DNA of 64,000 nucleotides. Origin: Dyadobacter sp. CECT 9275. Lineage in GTDB: Bacteria; Bacteroidota; Bacteroidia; Cytophagales; Spirosomataceae. The first letter of the stretch is position 1. The number at the start of each line of letters is the position of its first letter. Under the pieces are notes generated by a model. That model was not told where the DNA came from. It worked only from the letters and a program-made list of their open reading frames with translations, and did no database searches. The stretch is taken from contig NZ_CAJRAF010000002.1 of the NCBI RefSeq assembly GCF_907164905.1, positions 1,798,001 to 1,862,000 of the forward strand, given 5' to 3'. Below are positions 53,070-62,203 of the stretch, one piece after another. The position numbers were made by a program, and so were the translations under genes.

Positions 53070-53870
53070 ATGCATTATTTCGAGGATAAAGTAGTATGGA
53101 TCACCGGTGCTTCCTCTGGCATAGGAGAAGCTATGGCCCTGGCATTTGCCAAAGAAAATGCCAGGCTGGTACTTACGTCCAGGAGGCCCGAAGAACTGGA
53201 AAGAGTAAAAAAACTAACGGGCCTGCCCGACTCTTCCGTGCTGATTCTTCCAATGGACGTCACCCAGTATGACAAAGCAGTGCCCGCCGCCGAAACAATC
53301 GTTGCCCATTTCGGAAGGATAGACGTGATGGTGCACAACGCCGGTGTAAGCCAGCGCTCTTACATCCGGGATACCGATTTCGAGGTGTACCAAAAAATAA
53401 TGAATGTAGATTTTTTCAGTACCGTTGCCATTACAAAAGCCGTGCTGCCCTATATGACCGCCCAACGAAGCGGGCAGTTTATTGTTATCAGCAGTGTGGC
53501 GGGGAAAATCGGCACCATCATGCGGTCGGGATATAATGCAGCCAAGCATGCGCTGCACGGGTTTTATGATGCTCTCCGGGCAGAGGGGTACCAGGATAAC
53601 ATCAGGGTTACCACTGTTTGCCCGGGCTACATCAGAACCAACATTTCGGTTAATGCCCTGGACCAGTCTGGAGGGAAATTCGGCAAAATGGACACCAACC
53701 AGGCCAATGGTATTCCGGCAGAGGAATGTGCCAGCAAAATTCTTCTGGCTGTTAAAAAGAATAAAAAGGAAATTTACATCGGCGGATTTAAAGAAGTTGC
53801 CGCAATTTATCTGAAACGTTTCTTTCCAGACCTGCTTTTTGATCAGGTAAGGAAAAACATTCCTGAATAA
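53070..53870 (+). CDS. short-chain dehydrogenase/reductase
   Basis: 266 residues, classical SDR: cofactor motif TGASSGIGE (12-20), NAG at 90-92, catalytic S142, Y155 and K159 in SGYNAAKH, and VTTVCPGYIRT. Arg37-38 region (LTSRRPEEL) favours NADP. It resembles the DHRS7-like group. The substrate is not known. It is nearly fused to the S66 gene (5 bp) and so belongs to the same operon. Confidence 0.95.
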   Translation: MHYFEDKVVWITGASSGIGEAMALAFAKENARLVLTSRRPEELERVKKLTGLPDSSVLILPMDVTQYDKAVPAAETIVAHFGRIDVMVHNAGVSQRSYIRDTDFEVYQKIMNVDFFSTVAITKAVLPYMTAQRSGQFIVISSVAGKIGTIMRSGYNAAKHALHGFYDALRAEGYQDNIRVTTVCPGYIRTNISVNALDQSGGKFGKMDTNQANGIPAEECASKILLAVKKNKKEIYIGGFKEVAAIYLKRFFPDLLFDQVRKNIPE

Positions 53871-53973
53871 GCATTTAAGAATTAAATACAGTACCTTTCC
53901 AGCTATCCACCTGTTGCAAAATGTCATTCATTTCATAAACGGGTATCATTGTCTGTTAAACCCGCTCTTTTAA

Positions 53974-54579
53974 ATGAATTGGTACGAAGAAGAAATACAA
54001 TACTTGGAAGCATGTAAAAATAAGCTGACTTTTGATCCCCAGATTATTTTCTACGGAAGCTCATCCATCCGGTTGTGGACAACACTTTATGACGATTTCG
54101 TAGCGTATCTGCCGCTTAACCTCGGTTTCGGAGGATCAACGCTGGATGCCTGTACATGGTTTTTCGAAAGGATGTTACTCCCCTATCATCCAGCCCATCT
54201 TGTACTGTATGCCGGTGACAACGATTTAGGGGATGGCAGAAATCCGGACGAGGTCTGTTTATTCTTTTGCCGGTTTGTGGAGAAATTCAGACAATCGTTT
54301 CCCCACACTTCGCTAACATATATTTCTGTAAAGCCCAGCCCTGCACGGTGGCCAATTAACGGGCAAATTATGCAGACCAATAAACTTATAGCCGGGAAGA
54401 TAGCAGAACTGGGCACACCCTATTATTTTCTGAACGTATATGACCTGATGGTGGAAAATAACGGGACACCCAAACCCGAATTGTATGAAGCCGACGGGCT
54501 GCACATGAACGCAAATGGTTACGCAATATGGAAGGAACTGACGTTGAACCATTTCCGTGAAAATTTAAAAATAAGATAA
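53974..54579 (+). CDS. SGNH/GDSL-type hydrolase
   Basis: 201 residues. The SGNH blocks are visible: FYGSSSIRLW (Ser near 30), LGFGGSTLDAC (Gly), LYAGDNDLGDG (Asn83) and ADGLHMNANGY (Asp, His). No signal peptide. A small esterase, lipase or acyl hydrolase in the cytoplasm. 48 bp before the next esterase gene. Confidence 0.9.
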   Translation: MNWYEEEIQYLEACKNKLTFDPQIIFYGSSSIRLWTTLYDDFVAYLPLNLGFGGSTLDACTWFFERMLLPYHPAHLVLYAGDNDLGDGRNPDEVCLFFCRFVEKFRQSFPHTSLTYISVKPSPARWPINGQIMQTNKLIAGKIAELGTPYYFLNVYDLMVENNGTPKPELYEADGLHMNANGYAIWKELTLNHFRENLKIR

Positions 54580-54627
54580 TACCGCCTTTAAATCCATTCA
54601 GCCATTTTACCTGTTCTTTGCTTAAGA

Positions 54628-55353
54628 ATGAGAAGAGTATATAACAAATGGTTTAGTGAATCACTCTCCAAGGAAATGGAGCTGCTGGTTTTCGGTTATT
54701 CGGGCACTCCCGTGCTCTTTTTCCCACCCCGCACCGGTCGTTTTTATGACTATGAAAACTGGGGGGTAATTGCAGCGCTGCAAAACAAAATAGAAAGGGG
54801 GTATATACAGGTTTACTGCGTGGACAGCAACGATATCGAAAGCTTTTACGCCGCAACCCATCCCGCTGAAAAAATTTCAAGGCACCTGCAGTATGAAAAG
54901 TACATTGTTGAGGAGGTGCTGCCTTACATCAGGGACAGAAACCCCTCGTCTTTCACCATATCGGCAGGCTGTAGCCTCGGGGGATATCACGCCCTCAATA
55001 TTGCCCTGAAGCATCCGCTGGAGTTTACCAAGATCGTATCCATGAGTGCACGCTACGACCTCTCTCTGTCGAGCAGCACGTTTCCCAATCTGTTCGACGG
55101 CTATTACGATGAGAATATATATTACAACATGCCGAGCATGTACCTACCCAATCTTGTAGACGAAATTATACTGGAAAGTTTACGCAGAATGGATATCACT
55201 CTGGTGATCGGCAAAGAAGACCCTTTTCTTCCCAATAACATGCACCTTTCGCAATGCCTCTCTGACAAGAAAATTGATCACAATTTGTTCATTTGGGATG
55301 AAGAGGCGCATAGGCCCAGATACTGGCGTAAAATGGTGCCGATTTACTTATAA
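54628..55353 (+). CDS. alpha/beta-hydrolase esterase
   Basis: 241 residues. The nucleophile elbow is G-C-S116-L-G in ISAGCSLGGYHA, the acid is probably in VIGKEDPFLPN and the base in EEAHRPRYW (His). It resembles putative esterases of the esterase D type and lacks a signal peptide. It probably acts on a carboxylic ester in the cytoplasm. Co-directional with the SGNH gene, so they may share a transcript. Confidence 0.88.
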   Translation: MRRVYNKWFSESLSKEMELLVFGYSGTPVLFFPPRTGRFYDYENWGVIAALQNKIERGYIQVYCVDSNDIESFYAATHPAEKISRHLQYEKYIVEEVLPYIRDRNPSSFTISAGCSLGGYHALNIALKHPLEFTKIVSMSARYDLSLSSSTFPNLFDGYYDENIYYNMPSMYLPNLVDEIILESLRRMDITLVIGKEDPFLPNNMHLSQCLSDKKIDHNLFIWDEEAHRPRYWRKMVPIYL

Positions 55354-55371
55354 TTGCATGGCAGCCGACGA

Positions 55372-55887
55372 TTAATAACCGTAAATTACTGCCATTTCCC
55401 TGATATCGCCAGTAGCCTCCTTATCCCAGTTAACGGCATCCACCCGCTTGATATAGACAATATGCCCCCCCAGGGAAGCTGCGTTTCTTTTCACCCTGTC
55501 CATTTCTTTCCGGCTGCCGCCTTTTCTTCCATGAAAATCAGAATTACTGCCTAACGAGGAAGCAACCTCTCCTCTTTTTTTCAACCCCGTCACATCCAAT
55601 GGATTAAAAGTGACTACCACTTTTTCCCAGTCTCCTTCTCCCCTGACATCCACCTTAGCAGATACCATTTCTACCATACCCGCCTGGTATATGATCCGTT
55701 CCACCTCCGGCTTTCCAACCGTTCTGATTCCTTCCACTCCCGGCTCTGAATACGCCACGCCACTTTCGGTCAGGTAGTTTACTTTCACTTTCAATTTTTC
55801 GCCATTATGCTTCACGATGATATCCTGTGCCCAAACCTGAACGGCGCACAAAAAGAGTAAAATTAAAGCCCCTAAAATTTTTTCCAT
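55372..55887 (-). CDS. secreted protein of unknown function
   Basis: 171 residues with a signal peptide ending near QVWAQ (21). The N-terminal part DIIVKHNGEKLKVKVNYLTE is of the kind seen in Bacteroidota proteins with a small beta domain that carry the pattern D-x-I-x(3)-G-x(2)-[IL]; the rest is basic and soluble. No catalytic motif seen. Convergent with the esterase gene and separated from it by an ATGGCAG/CTGCCAT inverted repeat (55358-55395), which overlaps its 3' end. Confidence 0.72.
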   Translation of the reverse strand: MEKILGALILLFLCAVQVWAQDIIVKHNGEKLKVKVNYLTESGVAYSEPGVEGIRTVGKPEVERIIYQAGMVEMVSAKVDVRGEGDWEKVVVTFNPLDVTGLKKRGEVASSLGSNSDFHGRKGGSRKEMDRVKRNAASLGGHIVYIKRVDAVNWDKEATGDIREMAVIYGY

Positions 55888-56117
55888 AGAAACGTTACTA
55901 CCAAAAGAAATACAAATAAAGCATAAAAAGTCTCGTAGTACAGATTCTATACTCTTTTATAATTACTTTGAAAAATTAATCCATTTTTCAAGAGCAAACA
56001 CACTGATTTAAAGAGTCTTACCAAATAATAATTGTTCAGGAATTATATTTTTCTACCTGAATCTTTGTTTACATTTGCATCAAATTCGTTCAAACCCTCG
56101 TTTTTATAAAATCTTTA

Positions 56118-56291
56118 ATGGAAAAAGTAATAGTAAAAATTCTCAAAATAATCCTAGCATCTATCTTATTTATAGCAGGCATTCTTACTTCCATTTTACT
56201 ATCCCCTTTCATCTTTTTTTCCTGGCTCTCAAAGGTGCTGAACAGCCATGAAAACCTACCGGAAGGAGAGGATGAAAGGTCGCTGGAATAA
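56118..56291 (+). CDS. 57-residue single-pass membrane peptide
   Basis: Reads MEKVIVKILKIILASILF at the start, then a long hydrophobic helix to about residue 40, and a short polar tail ending EDERSLE. The ATG has an AT-rich leader of the usual type. No family. Notably, the same frame stays open for 74 more codons after its TAA (to 56513), entering the next gene on the other strand. Confidence 0.6.
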   Translation: MEKVIVKILKIILASILFIAGILTSILLSPFIFFSWLSKVLNSHENLPEGEDERSLE

Positions 56292-56442
56292 CTTGAAGTA
56301 TGCTGGCCCCCGTATTATCATGGCAAAGACACTCGCCTGCGCATCACGCCGGAGGGATTCGCTTTAGCTATTCCAATGGAAAACGGGCAACCGTGCAGCA
56401 TGGATTTGCATCTCACCGGTAACAGAAGAAAGGCCCCCGGAG

Positions 56443-56471
56443 GGGTAATAATGAGAGCGCAACAATACCCC
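56443..56471. terminator. weak hairpin after the 489-residue membrane protein gene
   Basis: GGGGTA (about 56443-56448) pairs with TACCCC (about 56466-56471), in the 190-bp gap at the end of the minus-strand gene. Weak, no T-run. Confidence 0.35.
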
Positions 56472-56482
56472 GTTATCCTGAA

Positions 56483-57952
56483 TCAGGGTTCGAGCCGAGA
56501 CAGAAAGCGTTCATAAACGGAGCCTTTCACGCCGAGAAACTGATTCGCTTCTTCCTCGGAATAAACGACCTTTCCCATCTCGTAAAAGTCAGGATATTTA
56601 TTATAGGGATAAGGTTCAAATTTAATCCGTGCCGGGAACAGAGCATGGGTGACGACGTTCTCCTGTAAGGCTCTTTTAACGTGCATCACCGGAACGACTG
56701 ACCCAAGAATAAAAAGACCAATGATCGGGTAAGAAATTTTGTGTTTGTACCAGCCGGGCTGTTGACTGATCCATGCTGAGAACTTATTGACCACAAAGAG
56801 CGATAGAATAACCATCAGCGGTACGCTGCCTCTGAGGAACCAGTCGTTCCATCTGCCCATCCGGAACAGAGAAACCGCTATCAGCATCACAAAAATGCCG
56901 CATATGAGTACGGCATAGGGTCCTTTATGCAGCTTTAGGCGAATTATAATGGTAAGAAGTATCAGGACATCCACCAAGACTCCAAAAAAATACTGGTACG
57001 CTATCTCCTTGAAGGGTGCAAATTTCCAGACAAAACCGTTGACAACGGAGCCTCCGCCAGAAAGAAAAAAGAAGAATGTGGGAATGAAGATAATACCCGG
57101 AAAGATAATCTGCCGTAAAACCTGAAAACTGATAAATGATTTTATCCGGCTCAGATAATGATAGGCGAGAATACCCGAAAAGATCAAAACCAAAATTACT
57201 GACGGGAATATACCCCATGTAAAAATGGAAATTATAAAAAGAAAACTACGCTCCGGCCTTTTTTCAAAAACAAGATCATTAAAAAGGACTGAACAAACAA
57301 TAATTACCGGAATCAGCTGATTGGGAGCCCATTGTGCCTGATATAACACCGGCCAGAGTTCTATAAAAAAAGGAGGAACCTGGTAATCAAGACCGGCTAC
57401 CTGTATGAAAATCACTTTGAGCAAATGACCTATGCCACCAAGAGACATAAACAGGGCAACGGCGAAAAAGGAGCGCAAAGAAATAATATATAGCCAGCAC
57501 ATTCCAAGGAAAAAGCCTAATAATGCCCATATGAACAATGCCTCGTCAGATACATGTCCGAGCATTTTGGAGAGCAACGCAGGAGCCAGAAAAAAACCGA
57601 AATAGTGACAGGCCAGCCTGCCATTCTCCTGAAAAACAACCGGCCAGGAGTGGCTGAACAGGGTATAATATTTGGAATTGTGCGCCCAATAGTCTAGGAT
57701 CTGAAAACAATAACCACCTATCCCCGAATAGGCTGTAAGAAACAGGGCGAGTATTCCCAAGGTCAACAATTCTTTCCCTGATAACTTTTTTGCGTCATCC
57801 TTCAAACCTCCCTGCGTATTAATATATGCCGCATAGATAAGTCCCACAGCCAGAATGACTGCAAGCGGAAACCTGAACCACCCCAGATAAAAGATCAGAT
57901 TGGGTAATAACAAATATCCCAGGCTAAGATTTCGGAGTACAATTCTGGACAT
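56483..57952 (-). CDS. polytopic membrane protein, unknown (GT-C-like topology)
   Basis: 489 residues with about ten to twelve hydrophobic segments, the first pair at the N-terminus separated by a short loop, and a soluble C-terminal tail of about 55 residues. Large loops near helix 2 (Asp/His-containing, with HNSKYYTLFSHSWP) resemble the layout of GT-C glycosyltransferases, but I cannot assign a family. Inner-membrane location is likely. Alone in its orientation. Confidence 0.72.
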   Translation of the reverse strand: MSRIVLRNLSLGYLLLPNLIFYLGWFRFPLAVILAVGLIYAAYINTQGGLKDDAKKLSGKELLTLGILALFLTAYSGIGGYCFQILDYWAHNSKYYTLFSHSWPVVFQENGRLACHYFGFFLAPALLSKMLGHVSDEALFIWALLGFFLGMCWLYIISLRSFFAVALFMSLGGIGHLLKVIFIQVAGLDYQVPPFFIELWPVLYQAQWAPNQLIPVIIVCSVLFNDLVFEKRPERSFLFIISIFTWGIFPSVILVLIFSGILAYHYLSRIKSFISFQVLRQIIFPGIIFIPTFFFFLSGGGSVVNGFVWKFAPFKEIAYQYFFGVLVDVLILLTIIIRLKLHKGPYAVLICGIFVMLIAVSLFRMGRWNDWFLRGSVPLMVILSLFVVNKFSAWISQQPGWYKHKISYPIIGLFILGSVVPVMHVKRALQENVVTHALFPARIKFEPYPYNKYPDFYEMGKVVYSEEEANQFLGVKGSVYERFLSRLEP

Positions 57953-58271
57953 AGATTTAACCTTTTAATCATATAATTCTCCCAACTTATTCTTACCGAT
58001 CATACGAGGGTTAAATTTTAACTAATTCTACAACAAAGTACTACAATTTAACTTTAATTTTTCTACAAATCATAAAATTTTACCTGTCCAACAACTAACT
58101 ATGCCGCCTCTTATGAAACTAAGCATAGTCTTTCTAATCCGGCTGGTTTTTCTCAAGAATTTATTTACCGGGACACGGACCTTTAAAGACAAAATTGTGA
58201 CAAAATAGGAAATCGCATAGTAATACCTGGCACGCAGTTTCTTTTGTTAAAAGATATAACCTTGAATCTTA
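57953..58271. other. intergenic region, one possible 35-codon ORF
   Basis: 319 bp, AT-rich. ACTATGC...GCATAGT (about 58098-58129) is a 7-bp inverted repeat. An ORF of 35 codons (58101-58208) exists with a hydrophobic start but nothing supports it. No exact promoter match before the next gene. Confidence 0.3.
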
Positions 58272-59981
58272 ATGAACCGAAGAAAATTTATTGCGCTTAG
58301 CACAGTTTCTACGTGCACTTTTTCGATGACCCGTTTTTCGAGTAAAACGTTGCAATCTGACCCAGGGAAAATTCCGGGTTGGCTCGTTGAATTAATTAAG
58401 ACTAACGACAAAGGGCTGGAATCCCTGCTTGGCTACCAGATCACCGACCAGACGGATATAAATTTCGGGGGCGTCAAAGATTATCAGGATATCCTTAATC
58501 CGCACAGCACAGCAGCGATTATACAGGCAGGTGCTTGTTCTCTTTTCTCGGATTCCTCTGAATTCTACAATTCGGCACGAGTTATAGATGCCCTGGCAGC
58601 AGCAGCAGGCTATCTCGTAAAAACCCAGCACAGCGACGGGACGATAGACCTTCTTTCTACCAATTTTCATTCCACACCAGATACCGGCTTCCTTGTAAAA
58701 AGGCTGTCCAACTCCTATTCCCTTTTAAGCAAAGCGAACCCTCCGGGTGTGGAAAAGATATTAGTACCTTTAAAAAAATTCCTTCAAAAAGGTGGCGAAG
58801 CGCTCATTTCAGGCGGAATACATACCCCCAACCACAGATGGGTGGTTTCTGCTGCACTTACCAAACTCAACGGCTTATGGCCCGACCCACGTTACGTGGA
58901 ACGCGCCGAACAATGGCTGGGAGAACATCTGGATATTGATGCGGACGGCCAGTTTAATGAAAAAAGTACATTTATCTATTCGCCCCTCACCGACCGCCTG
59001 CTGATCACCATAGCCAAAGGATTAAACAAACCGGAAATTTTTGATGCCGTAAGGAAAAATCTCAGCATGACTATGTTCTACATGCACCCTAATGGAGAAA
59101 TCGTTACGGAAGCTTCGGGGAGACAGGATAAAGCCATTGTAGGCACGCTCGAAAACTACTATTACCCTTACAGGTATATGGCACTCAAAGACGGAAATGG
59201 GGAATTTGCTGCCATGTGCAAACGCATTGAGGAAACTGCTGGCCAGAAAATAAGAGGTTCGCTGGATTATCTGCTGGACGACCACACACTCTGGAGGCCG
59301 CTTCCTGCGAGCAAGGCTTTGCCCGTTAGTTATGCCAAACCGTTTCCAAACTCGGGCCTGGTTCGGATTCGGAGGAATAACTGGGATTCCACCATTATTG
59401 CCAAAAACGCGGTGTGGCTGACATATATGAACGGGAGTGCCGTGTTACAGGGTATCCGGTTTGCATCTTCATTTTTTGGAAAAGGTCAGTTTAAATCAGA
59501 AAAAATCAACGAAGAAGGAAACAGGTGGGTACTCACCCAAAAACTGGAAGGGCCCTATTACCAGCCATATCCGAAAGCCTCCATTTCACCTGATGGCGAC
59601 TGGGAAAAAATGCCACGAGAAAACCGTCCCCAGAGCGAAATACAGGTGCTCGAAACCACTGTTACCATCCGCGAAATGGACAAAGGGCTGGAAATAGAGA
59701 TATCCTCCAAAGGAACGGACCGCGTACCGGTTGCCATTGAACTTATTTTCAGGCAAGGCGGAGTATTAGCGGGGGTTGTAAAAGCTGATCCCGACAAAGA
59801 TCAGTGGCTTTTAAAGGAGGGCACAGGTACGTACACATCAGGTTCGGACACGATCACTTTTGGACCGGGAACTGCACTTCATAAAAATATAGCCCTGCGC
59901 GGATCGCTTCCGGCCATGGACGCACCAACCGTTTATCTTACGGGTTTTACCCCTTTTCAGCATACTTTGAAAATTTCCTGA
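58272..59981 (+). CDS. exported heparinase-like or glycosidase-like protein
   Basis: 569 residues. The N-terminus MNRRKFIALSTVSTCTF resembles a Tat signal. Residues about 90-330 are helical repeats (alpha/alpha-toroid type: VIDALAAAAGYLVKTQ, RWVVSAALTKLNGLW, YSPLTDRLLITIAKGL), followed by a beta-rich part from about 350, as in heparinase II/III-like polysaccharide lyases. I see no certain catalytic His/Tyr pair. Probably degrades a polysaccharide in the periplasm. Confidence 0.72.
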   Translation: MNRRKFIALSTVSTCTFSMTRFSSKTLQSDPGKIPGWLVELIKTNDKGLESLLGYQITDQTDINFGGVKDYQDILNPHSTAAIIQAGACSLFSDSSEFYNSARVIDALAAAAGYLVKTQHSDGTIDLLSTNFHSTPDTGFLVKRLSNSYSLLSKANPPGVEKILVPLKKFLQKGGEALISGGIHTPNHRWVVSAALTKLNGLWPDPRYVERAEQWLGEHLDIDADGQFNEKSTFIYSPLTDRLLITIAKGLNKPEIFDAVRKNLSMTMFYMHPNGEIVTEASGRQDKAIVGTLENYYYPYRYMALKDGNGEFAAMCKRIEETAGQKIRGSLDYLLDDHTLWRPLPASKALPVSYAKPFPNSGLVRIRRNNWDSTIIAKNAVWLTYMNGSAVLQGIRFASSFFGKGQFKSEKINEEGNRWVLTQKLEGPYYQPYPKASISPDGDWEKMPRENRPQSEIQVLETTVTIREMDKGLEIEISSKGTDRVPVAIELIFRQGGVLAGVVKADPDKDQWLLKEGTGTYTSGSDTITFGPGTALHKNIALRGSLPAMDAPTVYLTGFTPFQHTLKIS

Positions 59982-60099
59982 GATACTTAATTCTCCCGGG
60001 GTTACCTGCCCCGGGAGAAAATGCAGGCAAATCCTCCCGTTGCAGCTAAAATCATCTTATATGCCTGATTATCAAATAGAATTATTCATTTCAATTTGT

Positions 60100-60107
60100 T
60101 AAATTTG
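60100..60107 (+). promoter_or_regulatory. possible -7 element of the next gene
   Basis: TAAATTTG matches TAnnTTTG 40 nt before the ATG at 60147; no clear -33. Confidence 0.25.
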
Positions 60108-60146
60108 ATATTGTAACGCTATTTGATACAAAACAAACCGGTGCTG

Positions 60147-61400
60147 ATGATGAAAAGATTGTTATTGCTGCTCCTGGTTTCAATGCCTTTTGCGGGTGTT
60201 GCCAATTTTTTACTGATCCCCATGGATCATTCCCAGACCAATCATTTAAAAGCATACGGGCTCGCATATATATTGCTAAAAGAAGAAGTTGATGTGGATT
60301 GGCTGCTTAACTACCGCGGAGGGAGTTTTATGGTCCGGTATACCAAAACAGCTGAAAGGGAATGTAAACTGAGGGCGATATCCTACGAGGTATTGTCAGA
60401 TGCCGCCGGAGGGGAAATTACCAGTGGGATCGAGCATCCCAATGTGAATATGAGCACCGTAAAACTTCACAAAGCCGCAAAAATTGCAGTTTACTCCCCT
60501 ATTAAGATCAGCCCGTCGGAGTTCGAGAATACCGATGCGGTGTTATTGGTCCTAAAATACGCCGAAATCCCGTTTGACGTTATTTATGATGAAGAGATAC
60601 TTAAAGGGGAATTACCTAAATACGACTGGCTGCACCTGCATCATGAGGATTTCACCGGGCAGTTTGGCCGCAATCTCAGAAGAACAACCGAGGTCGATAT
60701 CAAAGCACAGGAAGCCATTGCCAACCGGCACGGGTTCAGGAAAGTTTCTCAGATGAAACTGGCCGTAGCCAAAGCTATCAAAGCGTTTTGTGCGGGGGGC
60801 GGTTTCTTGTTTGCGATGTGCTCAGGTGCAGAAACTTTTGACATTGCCCTGGCGGCCGAGGGAATAGATATTGTGGAGAATCTGGATGGGGACGGTGTGG
60901 ATCCTCAGGCCCAGTCCAAGCTGGACTTTAATAAAACTTTTGCATTTCATAATTTCAAATTACAACTGGACGAATACGACGGAATGGCCTTTTCCAACAT
61001 CAATTCTTCCGCAGGAGGCAGATTCTGGGATGGTGGAAACGAAGACTTTTTTTCCATTTTTGACTTTTCAGCCAAATGGGACGTCATACCAAGTATGCTG
61101 GTACAGAATCATGAACACCTGATCCGCGAATTTTTTGGACAAACCACCGCATTTTCAAAACAGACCGTCAAACCGAACGTCCTGATCATGGGTAATAGTA
61201 ACCGCTCCGACCGTTACATTTATGGCGAACTCGGGCGCGGGCAATGGACGTTTTACGGGGGACACGATCCCGAAGGACGGGGGGGCGGTGGAAGGAGGAT
61301 GCCCACCGACCTGAATCTTTACCCGAATTCTCCTGGTTACCGGCTTATCCTAAACAATGTTCTATTTCCGTCGGCAAGGAAGAAAAAGCGTAAGACCTAA
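60147..61400 (+). CDS. secreted protein with a class I amidotransferase-like domain (annotated as asparagine synthetase B in relatives)
   Basis: 417 residues from the ATG at 60147, with signal peptide to about 20; a TTG 24 nt upstream also opens the frame. Residues about 110-260 look like a ThuA/GATase-I fold: KIAVYSPIK, then an elbow FLFAMCSGAET with Cys225 where amidotransferases hold the nucleophile. Relatives are often called asparagine synthetase B, but no synthetase domain is present. The C-terminal tail is Gly- and Lys-rich. Actual function unknown. Confidence 0.7.
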   Translation: MMKRLLLLLLVSMPFAGVANFLLIPMDHSQTNHLKAYGLAYILLKEEVDVDWLLNYRGGSFMVRYTKTAERECKLRAISYEVLSDAAGGEITSGIEHPNVNMSTVKLHKAAKIAVYSPIKISPSEFENTDAVLLVLKYAEIPFDVIYDEEILKGELPKYDWLHLHHEDFTGQFGRNLRRTTEVDIKAQEAIANRHGFRKVSQMKLAVAKAIKAFCAGGGFLFAMCSGAETFDIALAAEGIDIVENLDGDGVDPQAQSKLDFNKTFAFHNFKLQLDEYDGMAFSNINSSAGGRFWDGGNEDFFSIFDFSAKWDVIPSMLVQNHEHLIREFFGQTTAFSKQTVKPNVLIMGNSNRSDRYIYGELGRGQWTFYGGHDPEGRGGGGRRMPTDLNLYPNSPGYRLILNNVLFPSARKKKRKT

Positions 61401-61435
61401 AAGCAAAAGCGCGGATGCAGTACCCACGCTTTTGC
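61401..61435. terminator. hairpin between convergent genes
   Basis: GCAAAAGCG (61403-61411) pairs perfectly with CGCTTTTGC (61427-61435), loop 15 nt; lies between the stop of the preceding gene and the end of the minus-strand barrel gene. Confidence 0.65.
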
Positions 61436-61447
61436 ATTCGGTTTCTC

Positions 61448-62026
61448 TTATTTCACCACCGGAATAGCAAAGAATAAACTCAGCTGAATGACACTGTTTT
61501 TAAAATCAGGCGATGTAAAAGCGGAATTATCGAAATCACCTACTTTGGAAAATCCTGCCACATACCTGGCCCCTACACCCAGACCGAAACCAGACTGGTA
61601 ACCTATTCCAAATGCGCCTGCCAGGTCAAGGTTTTTTGCAAAATGGTCAATGGTTTGATCAGGAATATCTTCTGAAGTTCTGAAACCTGCTTGCGGGCCA
61701 GCCTCTATGTAAAAGCCCCCGTTGGCTCTTAGCTTGAACATAACAGGTAACGTTACGTAGGAAGTTTTGTATTTGGCCTTGTCGACCCCGCCATCAATTT
61801 TTGCACCTTGTGTGGAGAAAAGCACCTCGGGCTGAATCGAGAAGTTTTTACCGATCCCAAAATTAAGCAAGCCCCCCAGGTGAAAGCCAACCAAGGCGTC
61901 AGACTCAATATCCTTACCCGTATAGTTACTTATATTAACACCTGCTTTGGGACCAAAACTAAAAGATTGACCGTAGGAAATAGAACCAACAGCGCAAAGC
62001 ACCAGAATTAAACAAAGCTTTCTCAT
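61448..62026 (-). CDS. PorT-family outer membrane beta-barrel protein
   Basis: 192 residues with a signal peptide ending near SYGQ. The opening FSFGPKAGVNISNYTG and repeated amphipathic strands (FSIQPEVLFSTQGAK, GFGLGVGARYVAGFSK) fit the porT/OmpA-like barrel families common in Bacteroidota. Function in the outer membrane unknown, probably structural. Confidence 0.88.
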   Translation of the reverse strand: MRKLCLILVLCAVGSISYGQSFSFGPKAGVNISNYTGKDIESDALVGFHLGGLLNFGIGKNFSIQPEVLFSTQGAKIDGGVDKAKYKTSYVTLPVMFKLRANGGFYIEAGPQAGFRTSEDIPDQTIDHFAKNLDLAGAFGIGYQSGFGLGVGARYVAGFSKVGDFDNSAFTSPDFKNSVIQLSLFFAIPVVK

Positions 62027-62203
62027 AAAAAGTAATCATTAAAAATACTCAGGAAAATACCCTTGAATAATTCAAATAAAAAACCATGCCATTTTCTGTG
62101 CGTCTTGTTAAAGTTTAAAATAGAGGAAACTGCTCCGCGGGAGAACAAACACACAAATGACTAACTATGAGTATTTTATAAAAAATAAATGAAAAATCTG
62201 GTT

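Noticed and set aside
58101..58208. 35-codon ORF with hydrophobic start before the heparinase-like gene
   Set aside because: Too short and without a ribosome binding site or conservation evidence; could be chance in AT-rich DNA.
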